Below are positions 42,799-53,354 of a stretch of DNA of 64,000 bases, piece after piece. Where the stretch lies: positions 53,360,850 through 53,424,849 of the forward strand of contig CM066991.1 of the NCBI GenBank assembly GCA_033977485.1, in the 5' to 3' direction. The position numbers and the translations under genes are program-made. This DNA comes from Hydrangea macrophylla (lineage: Eukaryota; Streptophyta; Magnoliopsida; Cornales; Hydrangeaceae). The notes under the pieces are model-generated. The model saw only the letters and a program-made list of their open reading frames with translations, was not told where the DNA came from and ran no database searches. Position 1 is the first letter of the stretch, and every line of letters begins with the position of its first letter.

Positions 42799-44889
42799 AC
42801 CACAAATTTGGGGTTTTAAACCCATTTTCTTCTTTGTTCTTCATTTATTTCATCTTCAATACATCACCTCTTTCTTCTAAGGTGTTTAAATCTTGCAATT
42901 TCTTGATGTTTTGAGTGTTTTCATGCATCAAAACCTCCAAAAACTTAGTTGATTTTATCAACTTCTCCCTATTCTAGGGGATTCAAGTGCCAAGGGTTTC
43001 ACTATTCATCATCTTCAACCTCTCGTCTTCAAGCTTCAAGCATCAACAACCATGAGTTCCCATGGACAAGATGAGAGTTCTAGAACACGTAGAAGCCAAT
43101 TTCAAGCTAGTGGAGCTTCATCAACTCAAACCATGGAGTATCCACCTATGAAGATGCCACAAAATTATATTTCTAAGAGGGCCTTTAGTCAAGAGGTAAC
43201 CCATTCTTTCAATTTTTGCACCATTTCTTTGCTTTATGCATATGTACTTTCAAAATTCTTGCAAATACTTAGGAATCATCCTTCAATTTTCTTCCAGAAT
43301 GTGGTTGGGTATCTTAGAGGTCATGGTAGCCATAGGAAATGCCTTGAATGGTTTAATGAATTATCAGAATCATGTCCCCAAGTAGTAGCCAATATAAAAC
43401 AAGCGGGCTTCGGGTCTTTCGTAATTTTGCTGGAGAGACCGGCCAATGACTTGGCCATGATTCAAGCTCTTGCTGAAAGTTGGTGGGATTCAACAAATAC
43501 TTTTCATATGCCTTTGGGGGGAAATAACCATGACCCCACTTGACTTTGTAATGATAACCGGTATCTCATTCAGTGGGCATCGTCTTACCTTTGCGAAGGA
43601 CATGCATAAATATCCTGTTATTATTGAGCGACTTCTAGGCATTATCCCGACCCAGAAAGATCTTCATGGCTCGAGCATAGGCATCATATGGTTTATCAAC
43701 AATTTCTGGTCTTCTGAAAAAGCGAATCAATTTACTGATATTCAGCTTACCTGTGCCTTTATCTTGTATTTGCTTGGTTGTTCTTTTTTTTTTTTCTACT
43801 CGAGCTGAGCGGATCACACTGAATATGCTTGATAGCCTTAGAAATCTTAAGGAGATCGCAGATTTTGACTGGGGCTCTGCTGGCTTAGCCATTCTGTATA
43901 GCCATATGGGAGAACAATCACGAGGCAAATCTCTTGGGTTCGGTGGCTTCTAGAGAGCTTGGGAGGTACTGAAATATTTTTTCATTTCGAGCTACATCAT
44001 TAATATTCTGCATTTTGACCACTGTTTTATATCCTTTTGTAGGTGTGGGCCTTCGAGTATTTTTCTATGACAGCTCCATCATTTCGGGAGGAAGAAATAC
44101 ATATTTTTCCATAGGCTCTGAAGTGGCGTCGCCAAGCCGTAGGTGTTAAGAATGATGCTCATAATGTTATTTCTTGTTGGGATTTTCTAACCCATCTCAG
44201 CTTTGATCAGGTGAAATGGCATCCTTGGGCAACATATGGTGATGTGACCGAGATTGGTTTAGCCAGGTAGATGATAGGAGAGAGGATTCTTCTTGAGGGT
44301 CCTTCTGTTCTTGAGTGGTATCTCGGAGAGAGAGTGGCTCTCCAGACTGATTTGGAGGATCGTCTCTTAGTGCCACAGGATCCGCCTTCTTGTATGAGGT
44401 CAGCGCAAAATCTGGAAGATGAAGATCTTATTGATGCTTTGAATGGAATTCCTTCTGCCTCATTCACTCTTTTTGAGGAAAATTACGATGTTTTTAGGGC
44501 TACCCATCTGATGCCCAATTTCTCACTTTCGGATGACCCGCAGATATTTTCATAACTTCTCCACTTTTGATTAATTGCTTGTTATCTCTTATTTCTCATC
44601 TTTGTTTGTAGGGGAGTTCTTTCGTGGATGGCCCTGGCCGACCTCTACCTCCCATTCCTCCTTATGATTGGCGGGCCTCGACTATGCTGCGTGGGGTCAT
44701 ATCTTCAATGGAGATTCCCCATGATCTTGTGGAGCCTCAGCTAGTTCCAGAGCAGTACGAGTCGGTTCCTCGAGCTATTTTTAATGAAGAGCAAGCTTAT
44801 GCACAGAATCTGTGGGACCAAGCCTTGCTCGAGAGGGATATGTGAGTAATTCTGAACTCATTACTTCTAATCCCCCTGATCTTTCTGAT

Positions 44890-44894
44890 CTTAT
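44890..44894. other. Target-site duplication CTTAT, left
   Basis: CTTAT precedes the left LTR at 44895 and follows the right LTR at 52180-52184. The duplication is perfect and marks insertion in PMD intron 4 of Tat-B. Confidence 0.93.
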
Positions 44895-45314
44895 TGATTC
44901 GTGGTGAAAAGTGCATATTTCTAGTGTATTACATGGTATTTTATGCATCTTTTATCCCCAAAGTTCCTACATTTAGGTTCATTCTAATAACAATGTTCTT
45001 TTTATAGTTTTAATGCTAAAATATATGTTTATGCATTGTTTTATAGGTATTAGGATGTAAATCAATGAAGTGGAGCTAAAGAAAAGTGATTCTGGTGGAT
45101 AGAACAACAGAAGCAGCTGAGAAAATGCCAATTTTGACAATGATGACTTCAGATTTGGAAGATTTTACCAGAGATATAAAATGTAGATCTTTGAGTTACG
45201 GTCGCGTGGCCGCAAACGAGAGGTCAATCCGAGGTCCGAGTGAAAAGTTATGGCCATTCTCCCATCGGTGTGCAGTGCTGTCAAAATCAGAGAGTTCAAG
45301 CGATTGAAGGAGAG

Positions 45315-45886
45315 TTCGATCGATCGAACCTTCGATCGATCGAACTAAGCTCGATCGATCGAACTCTATTTTCACCCAAAAGTTGCGTAAACTCTGTGGG
45401 AACCCTATATATACGTCGTTTTGATGCCAGACGAAGGGAGGACGCTCCAGAACGCAGAAAACAGCAGTTTTAAGGTAGTTTTAGGGTTAGATTAGGTGTA
45501 GATTAGGTTAGATTCTTGTTTTTCTTCCTCTTTTCCATTGATTTACTGAAGATTATTGAAGATTCAAGTTTCTTTCATGTTTATTTCAAGTTTATTTCAG
45601 ATTATATCCAGGTTTTTCTTTCCAATCCTTGTTATTTGATTGCTATTAGTTTATATGCTATGATTACTCTAGTTTGTTATTCCTGTATTAGTTTAATCAT
45701 GTTTCTGTAGTTTAGACGTTGGGAATATGTGATGAAACATTGAATCCCAGCCTCTGCCATGCAATCTTTAGAAACCTTGGGCTCGATCGATCGATCGAAC
45801 CAGGGATAGTCAAGCGATCGAAGACATTTCGATCGATTGAAGGATGATGATGTTCGATCGATCGAGAGCGCTTCGATCGATAGAAC
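45315..45886. repeat. Clusters of TCGATCGA palindromes in the LTR
   Basis: Three copies of TTCGATCGATCGAA-like sequence lie just upstream of the TATA box (45315-45365), and four or five more lie downstream (45783-45886). The right LTR has the same sets at 50984-51034 and 51452-51555. The motif is fully palindromic and rich in CG and GATC. Confidence 0.85.
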
Positions 45887-46397
45887 ATGTTAAATCCTGA
45901 GATGATTCTTTTAAGTATTCCATGACTTTCTGTTTTAGAAATCTGTCATCAAATTGTCCCTATAAGCTCAGTTTGTCACAACAGTTTTTAGAACTTAAAG
46001 CCTTAAGGCCTTTTCTTCAATGACTTTTGAAAACCACTTTGAATGCTAACACCATTTAGAGTGCAAGTAATAACCATTGTTTTAAACTGTCTTCCATGTA
46101 TTTTACTCAAATGTGATGATGTAGTCCCGGTCATGAAAGGGCTACTGAGTCTTTATCTTTAGAAAAATACGGAATGCTGAAAAGGAATGAACTCCATAGA
46201 ACGTTAATGAATGTGCATGGTAGATGGTTAGGATTAATGTGGATTCACGTGTTTCCAACACCTTTAGTTTATTTATTTAATTTATTATGTTTCGTTATGT
46301 TTTAGTTTATTATTTAGTTTGATTTAATTAATTAAGATTCATTAGAACCTCCAATCTTTCATTGTTATTTTCTTTTTCTTTAGGTTGTAATTTAGTA

Positions 46398-46649
46398 CTC
46401 CCTCCGTCCCATTTTGAGAGTCCATCTTTGGGAACTCAACTTATTAAGGGGACAAAAAGAATCTACACCTACTTTCCACAATTGCCCCTAATCATTACAA
46501 CAACTTTTTTAGTTTTGTCTTGGTGTAGATTTCAAGGAGGGATAATTTTGGAAAGTAAATAAAAATTGTACATCAATTTCAGGAAAGTGGACACTATTTT
46601 GGGACATCCCAAAATGGAATAATGGACTCTCAAAATGGGACGGAGGGAG
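46398..46649. mobile_element. Stowaway-type MITE (252 bp)
   Basis: Terminal inverted repeats begin CTCCCTCCGTCCC and are identical for 28 bp. The insertion is flanked by TA (46396-46397 and 46650-46651). The empty site is visible in the right LTR, which reads TTTAGTATATTTTC near 52062. Stowaway elements are moved by mariner-type transposases; this copy has no gene. Confidence 0.96.
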
Positions 46650-46770
46650 TATATTTTCTTCCTATTCCTTCCCTGTGGGATCGACCTGGACTTATCCAGT
46701 ATTACTTGCACGATCACCTACACTTGGGTGTTGCACAAGAGCGCACAACTATTTAGTCGTGTCAAGTTTT

Positions 46771-46788
46771 TGGCGCCGTTGCCGGGGA
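46771..46788 (+). other. Primer binding site (tRNA-Asp)
   Basis: TGGCGCCGTTGCCGGGGA lies six bases after the LTR. It is identical to the site of the Athila-like copy II. Confidence 0.92.
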
Positions 46789-46919
46789 AGGCAACTAGGT
46801 TAGGATTTTACTAAGTTTTTCCATTTTTCTTCTTTTACTTTAAAAAAAAAAAAAAATCATTGGACTTTTTCTCTCACAAGAAAAAAAAAATTTCTTTTGT
46901 TTAAATATTTTGGATAAAC

Positions 46920-48536
46920 ATGTCTTATCCATATTACCCTCCATACAACACAAATACCACGAATGGGTACACATTAGGTAATGAGAACTATACCCCGAGT
47001 TGGCAAGCACCCACATATGATGCACATTATCAACCTGAGTGCTACCAATCACCACAATGGGAAAACCATCGTGTTAGTCCCCCATGTTATCAAACGTATC
47101 AAGAACCTCCACCTGGAGAGTTCTATCAATCGCAATGGGGATATAACCAAAATGATAGTGTAGGATATAGTAGTAGTTCCCACGATTACCAAATGCACCA
47201 AGACTTTCCTTCTGGGGAGTCTTGCACACAAACACAATGGGAAGGGGACTATTACCAACAACAATGGGGTGAAACTTCATATAGTTATAATGAGGAGAAT
47301 AACCAAGTTGAGGATAATGGTATGTTAGAATTGCTGCTTAGTGAAATGAAAAGGCTAGAGAGTGCAATTGATAAATTAGGAGCTAGATATCAACAAGCAT
47401 TTGATAGCCAACCTTTAGAAGACTATACCAGTCCTTCAACGCTACAACCTGAATTTCAAGACACTAACAATGGAATGGAATTAGAGGACAGTGATGGGTT
47501 CATACCGAGTGAGGTTAACAACTCATTTGAGAAAGTGATAACCCAACAAGAACTCCAAAACCAAACCATTGAGCATGAAGTTGTAGAACCATCTTCTCCT
47601 CAACACACAACCCCAGGCATCAACTCCTTCACTGCCTGGATAAAGCTGCACAATCTCTTTGTCCAGAGCACCTCAATAGATGACATATATTGTGAGGAGA
47701 GTTACAAGGATGAGAATGAGGTTTTAAAAGATGACGAGGGTTTAGGTGATTGCACGCAATTAGGAAAGGATGAGTCCCATGTTGACTCTACCCCTACCTT
47801 TGATAGTGACCCTAGGGAGGACGTTATTGAAAATTTTCAATTCGATTTAGATTCATGTGATATTCATGCACCCTCACCTCTCTCGGCCGAAGAGGTGGTG
47901 TCACCAAGTTGCCCATCACCTATCCTCTCTATCAATCAAAGCTCTCGTCCTGAGCTTGAATGTTATGCGTACCCCATTCGTGAACAAACATAATGTGTTG
48001 TGGAAGAGGATGGTAAGGATACTAGCACATGTTCTTCACAAAACTTTAACTTTCAAAATTCTTTGAGAGAAGATTTGGAAAATATTGGGCCCACTTTAGA
48101 TGATCTTAAAATTCAACAAGAAGCTAGCAATCTTCTAGACTACTTGACCTTCTTGAGTGATTATGACATTGAAGCCCAAATAGATAGCTTTATCCAAGTC
48201 CAGTCCAAAACCATGTGCATAGAACAGAAATTCAATTCCTATGATTATATCTCCATAGATTCTGTTCTAGGACAAGCGGAGGGTGGTGAAGCTTCATTAG
48301 AACATCACTTCGACCCTGCCCCTTTTATTGAACCATGGCCTCCCCCTATTTTTAGTATTAAAATAGAGGTTGTTATAGGAAATACCAACACCAAAGATCG
48401 TTTCTTGCATATACTTCCTAAAAAGTGTGGTATTTCTTTTATAACTGTCCCCAATAACTTTGGAAGCCATTGGTTTTGCATCATCTCCTCTGACCTTGAG
48501 CCTGACATTAGTTGGGGGGGAGTTGCATTTTTATGA
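46920..48536 (+). CDS. Unknown protein of the non-autonomous element, with one in-frame stop
   Basis: ATG at 46920 opens a 357-codon frame to a TAA at 47991-47993; the same frame then continues without a stop to 48536, giving 538 codons in all if the TAA is a point lesion or is read through. The N-terminus (MSYPYYPPYNTN) is rich in Y, Q, P and N. A short helical, coiled-coil-like segment follows (LLLSEMKRLESAIDKLGARY), then an acidic region. The layout recalls the Q/N/P-rich and helical C-terminal part of Athila Gag (as at 680-1108), but I cannot show homology. No zinc knuckle or enzyme motif is seen. Function unknown. Confidence 0.6.
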
Positions 48537-50551
48537 GGATCTCAAAAGTCTTGTCATTGTTAAATTATTTCACTGGGAAGATCCTCAAAAATTTCGGTTG
48601 TTACTTTATGATAAGTATCTTGATTAACCAAATTTATTAACTGAATTGTTATATTATGTTCTCTATTTTTCCTTGTTGCTACTAATGATTTAGCAGGTAA
48701 CCTGAAAAAAAAAAATTGGATATTAATGCCTCGAGGTAACATCCTTCCTTCTCTCGCTTTACTTTACATGTCCATGTGCTTAGTTTAGAACATTGGGGAC
48801 AATGTTTAGTTTTAGTTGGGGGGAGTGAGTCATTGCATGCCTCATATCTTTTTGTTGTACTTTAGTGTCATATACCTGCTTAGCAACATGTGACTCAGTA
48901 AATTAAAACTGTCAAAAAATTTTAAATTTTTATTTTTTTAAAAAAGATAATAAAATGGTTCTTGTATTTCTCTCATAGTTAATGTAGTTAGTTATGATGC
49001 ATTAGTGTTATTTTCTGTATGTTATTAGTATGTGATATACTATGGTAGTTTCTTTACTATCTTAGTTATAGTATGTTCTATGTTTTTTAATCTTCAAATA
49101 CTTTGAGCACGTTGTGACAACCTTGTACTTAGCTAAAATGGATTAGTAAGCATAGCTTAGGTGTCTTGAGAGACTGTAGTGGAGACTAATAACCCAAGTG
49201 AGCTTTTGAGCCATTCAATTGTTTTTTAGGGTTTTATAAAATTACTCTTACTTTTTTAAAAGCGTATTAATTCGTTGAAAGTCTCATTTTTCTTCTTCAT
49301 TTTGACTGATCACTAGAAGAGAACGTTCAGGATTTACCAAACTTTAGAGCTCTTGAATTTACTGAAATGAATTATCCTATTAACTTAGAAGATGATTTAG
49401 GCCATCTTTTGACCATACATGGATAATACAGCCTTGGCCTACCTCTATGCTATTCCTTTACTTCACCTCTTGAGCTTATCATAATCGCCTTGTCTTCATA
49501 ATCCTAAAGTCTATACCTAACTCCAAATTAGGAGTTCAAGCATCAGTTCTTTATTTAGGTGTGATTGGGATGTGTTGCGTTAACAAGAAGTATGTTAGTG
49601 TGAATAAGGAAAAGTTGGCAAAGAAAAAATGAAAGGAAAAAAAAAAAGCATGAGAAGAAAAAGAAAAAAAAAAGGAATGAAAAGAAGAGTGTGAAAAAAT
49701 AAATAAAAGAAAAGAAGAAGAGAAAGATTGGAGATGTGGGAAGTTTGAAAAGTTATAGTAGACATTCCAATCACATCCTTTGACCCAATTGAATATCACG
49801 AGCCTTTTTCTTCTTAATCTAACACCTCTTTTTCAAAGTCCTGATGATTTTAAGTAAATTGGATTTGAAGTTAAGGTAATGAGAGAGTTATCCACGGTAT
49901 CTCGCTCTTCTAGTGAAAAGTATCATTTCATGAGACTTTGTGCACTAAAATGTCCGTTTTTCTATTTAGATATGAGAAGCCTTTGTTTCCATTTACAATT
50001 ACTCTTTATAGCTTCCATATCATGAGTGATAATTATTACACCTAATTCGGAGTGATTTCATCTTGAGAGTTGAGTCAAAACGAACATCTTGATAGTGTCT
50101 TAGGTTATGCAAGCTTTGAAATTAAAGTTTTGTATTTTGGTTGTCCATTCACACACACACTTGAAGATTAATAGGTATGGAATATTCTAATGACTTTGAT
50201 AGTAGATTAACTGTAATGTGTGTGTTGCATTGCTATAGCTTAATAGAGAGTTTCATGAGATTGTTGAGCTTAACTACATTGGTAAATGAGAGAAAAATTT
50301 TCTTGAAAATATTTAAATGAGAACCATTACTATAAACATGATTTTTGTGGGTAGATTCACTGCAAACCCTCACGAGACAACACTCGTCCACTAGGGGGAA
50401 CCTAGGGGTTTAAAGGCTTGTTGCATAGGGTAAATGCAATCGCGATTCCTGCGAAAGTGATTTAGGATTTTTACTTTCTTTTGTTTTTAATTTTTAGAGT
50501 TAAATAAACACTGCTATAGTTCGCTTCATTGCTAGGGACTAGCAACGAGCT
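48537..50551 (+). other. 3' non-coding part of the non-autonomous element
   Basis: No gene is seen. It contains two internal copies of the polypurine motif AGTTGGGGGG (48510-48522, overlapping the end of the open frame, and 48814-48827) and a strand of almost pure A/G at about 49615-49740. Confidence 0.7.
49615..49740 (+). repeat. Purine-only low-complexity tract
   Basis: About 125 bp consist nearly entirely of A and G on the plus strand (AAAGAAAAA, GAAAGGAAAA, GAAGAAGAG types), broken by a few T and C bases. The reverse-strand open frame here (F/S-rich) is a composition artefact. Confidence 0.85.
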
Positions 50552-50563
50552 AGTTGGGGGGTG
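50552..50563 (+). other. Polypurine tract of the non-autonomous element
   Basis: AGTTGGGGGGTG is directly followed by the right LTR (TGATTCGTGG). Confidence 0.88.
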
Positions 50564-52179
50564 TGATTCGTGGTGAAAAGTGCATATTTCTAGTGTATTA
50601 CATGGTATTTTATGCATCTTTTATCCCCAAAGTCCCTACATTTAGGTTCATTCTAATAACAATGTTATTTTTATAGTTTTAATGCTAAAATATATGTTTA
50701 TGCATTGTTTTATAGGTATTAGGATGTAAATCAATGAAGTGGAGCTAAAGAAAAGTGATTCTGGTGGATAGAACAACAGAAGCAGCTGAGAAAATGCCAA
50801 TTTTGACAATGATGACTTCAGATTTGGAAGATTTTACCAGAGATATAAAATGTAGATCTTTGAGTTACGGTCGCGTGGCCGCAAACGAGAGGTCAATCCG
50901 AGGTCCGAGTGAAAAGTTATGGCCATTCTCCCATCGGTGTGCAGTGCTGTCAAAATCAGAGAGTTCAAGCGATTGAAGGAGAGTTCGATCGATCGAACCT
51001 TCGATCGATCGAACTAAGCTCGATCGATCGAACTCTATTTTCACCCAAAAGTTGCGTAAACTCTGTGGGAACCCTATATATACGTCGTTTTGATGCCAGA
51101 CGAAGGGAGGACGCTCCAGAACGCAGAAAACAGCAGTTTTAAGGTAGTTTTAGGGTTAGATTAGGTGTAGATTAGGTTAGATTCTTGTTTTTCTTCCTCT
51201 TTTCCATTGATTTACTGAAGATTATTGAAGATTCAAGTTTCTTTCATGTTTATTTCAAGTTTATTTCAGATTATATCCAGGTTTTTCTTTCCAATCCTTG
51301 TTATTTGATTGCTATTAGTTTATATGCTATGATTACTCTAGTTTGTTATTCCTGTATTAGTTTAATCATGTTTCTGTAGTTTAGACGTTGGGAATATGTG
51401 ATGAAACATTGAATCCCAGCCTCTGCCATGCAATCTTTAGAAACCTTGGGCTCGATCGATCGATCGAACCAGGGATAGTCAAGCGATCGAAGACATTTCG
51501 ATCGATTGAAGGATGATGATGTTCGATCGATCGAGAGCGCTTCGATCGATAGAACATGTTAAATCCTGAGATGATTCTTTTAAGTATTCCATGACTTTCT
51601 ATTTTAGTAATCTGTCATCAAATTGTCCCTATAAGCTCAGTTTGTCACAACAGTTTTTAGAACTTAAAGCCTTAAGGCCTTTTCTTCAATGACTTTTGAA
51701 AACCACTTTGAATGCTAACACCATTTAGAGTGCAAGTAATAACCATTGTTTTAAACTGTCTTCCATGTATTTTACTCAAATGTGATGATGTAGTCCCGGT
51801 CATGAAAGAGCTACTGAGTCTTTATCTTTAGAAAAATACGGAATGCTGAAAAGGAATGAACTCCATAGAACGTTAATGAATGTGCATGGTAGATGGTTAG
51901 GATTAATGTGGATTCACGTGTTTCCAACACCTTTAGTTTATTTATTTAATTTTTTATGTTTCGTTATGTTTTAGTTTATTATTTAGTTTGATTTAATTAA
52001 TTAAGATTCATTAGAACCTCCAATCTTTCATTGTTATTTTCTTTTTCTTTAGGTTGTAATTTAGTATATTTTCTTCCTATTCCTTCCCTGTGGGATCGAC
52101 CTGGACTTATCCAGTATTACTTGCACGATCACCTACACTTGGGTGTTGCACAAGAGCGCACAACTATTTAGTCGTGTCA
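50564..52179 (+). repeat. Right LTR of the non-autonomous element (1616 bp)
   Basis: Same sequence as the left LTR without the MITE. It ends CGTGTCA and is followed by CTTAT and the remainder of PMD intron 4, whose acceptor TTTTGCAG ends at 52200. Confidence 0.94.
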
Positions 52180-52468
52180 CTTATCTTTCTTCTTTTGCAG
52201 TGGGATGGCATGTGCCAGACTTACATAGATCGAGACGCGACTCTGGTAAATTTCTTGACTTCTTCTTCTCTTCTTATTGCATTTTCAACCTTGTATTGAT
52301 TCTTTTTTCTGACAGGTGGCTCAAGTTAGGCAGCTTTAATCATAGCTGGAGCGGATGAATATAGGCCCTTCTAGTGGACCTAGGCGAAGGTGCCAAATTG
52401 GTGATGACGATAGCTCTATGGCTTCCGATATGCCTGCTCGGTACCCACGGGCTACTCGTCGCCGCTGA

Positions 52469-53354
52469 TTCTGATGATTACCCATTTTCATATGTACCTA
52501 TGACTATCTTTCTTGCTTTCTTGCTTTCTTGCTTTTTGTACTGAGACTGAAGTTGATGTACTCTGTTTAAGGCTGGATGGGCTTTTACCCTTGACTTTGC
52601 TTGATGTTGATTTATGCTATCTTTTGCTCTTGCTTTGCATTCCTTGCCACAAGTTTGATTTGCTTGACACTTTGTACACTGACACACAGGACTTAGTTAC
52701 AAGGAAAGGAAATTTTCGACGATTCCTTTTCTCAAAAATGTCTTTTGATTTTGATACTTTGAATTTCTAAGGATTTGCATGTTAGAAATGAAAATTTTAT
52801 CTTGTAGCAGGATATTGTGTTGGCTTTGCATGTAATCTTGAAGATTTGGAAAATTTTCCACATATGTTTCAGTCTTGACATTACACTCATGTCTTTTAAA
52901 AAAACTTTTCAATTTAATATCAAGAATTACTGGATTTTTCACTTAGTTACTTAATTCTGATAGCCAAGTGATCCAGAGAGAACAGGTAGCAAGATATGGG
53001 CAAACGGCAGTTTGCCCCTAGTTGACAGGGATAAATGGAAGTTTGGGCAAATGCAGTTGGCCCCTAGTGTGGCAGTGATATCTTGAGGCTCTGGGCAAAC
53101 CTGAGAGTTTGCCCCTAGTTCGCAAGGTTCAGGGACCGAGAGCAAGGAAAGCTCGCCTACTTATCCCCAAGTGGAAATTAGGTCCAAAGTGGTTCGGCTG
53201 AGGTTTTGAAAGAAGGTATTTGAGATGAGGCTGAGTGTTTCAGAAGCAGTGACCGAACTGAGTAGGTTGCCTACGTATCCCCAAGTGGGAATCCGGTCAA
53301 GTGTAGTTCCTCGAAGGCTGGAGGTTTTGAAAGAACATGCTTGAAGGAAAGATT
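52469..53354 (-). other. Post-pol region of Tat-B with conserved hairpins
   Basis: Counterpart of 19727-20599. On the plus strand GGGCAAAC/GTTTGCCC pairs lie at 52998-53005/53010-53017 and 53093-53100/53107-53114, with a diverged pair between (about 53045-53063). The GATTCC...GGATA motif copies lie at about 53133-53195 and 53242-53310. The rest is T-rich on the plus strand, like a 3' untranslated region of the PMD gene. Confidence 0.65.

Larger units (their letters stand above)
44895..46764 (+). repeat. Left LTR of the non-autonomous element (1870 bp with MITE)
   Basis: It begins TGATTCGTGG and ends CGTGTCA. Without the 252-bp MITE and its TA duplication it is 1616 bp, exactly the length of the right LTR. 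It contains TATA-like CTATATATAC at 45405-45414 and two clusters of TCGATCGA palindromes (45315-45365 and 45783-45886). Confidence 0.93.
44895..52179 (+). mobile_element. Non-autonomous LTR retrotransposon (Athila-related?)
   Basis: It has two LTRs (44895-46764, 50564-52179), an exact tRNA-Asp primer site at 46771-46788, one open reading frame region and a G-rich polypurine tract at 50552-50563. No protease, reverse transcriptase or integrase is present. The tRNA-Asp primer site and the CATTGGGGACAATGTTTAG-style 3' sequence suggest an Athila-type partner, which is inference. About six substitutions between the LTRs were seen by eye apart from the MITE. Confidence 0.9.
43052..52468 (+). pseudogene. 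PMD pseudogene of Tat-B, split by a retrotransposon
   Basis: Exons matching Tat-A: 43052-43195, 43298-43965, 44043-44543, about 44612-44842, 52201-52245, 52316-52468. Lesions: one extra G in the run near 43516-43522 (frameshift), an expanded T run near 43784-43797, TAG at 43951-43953, TAG in exon 3 (near 44072), a lost GT donor after exon 3 (AT at 44544), and TAA early in exon 6. Intron 4 received the 7.3-kb element 44895-52179. The exon 1 start, most splice sites and the WWDSTNTFHMP block are kept. Many differences from Tat-A in exon 2 are silent, so the gene was probably under selection before it decayed. Confidence 0.88.

Noticed and set aside
46920..47280. Possible prion-like host gene because of the Y/Q/N-rich start
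   Set aside because: The frame starts 130 bp after a primer binding site inside a well-bounded LTR element, so it belongs to the element.
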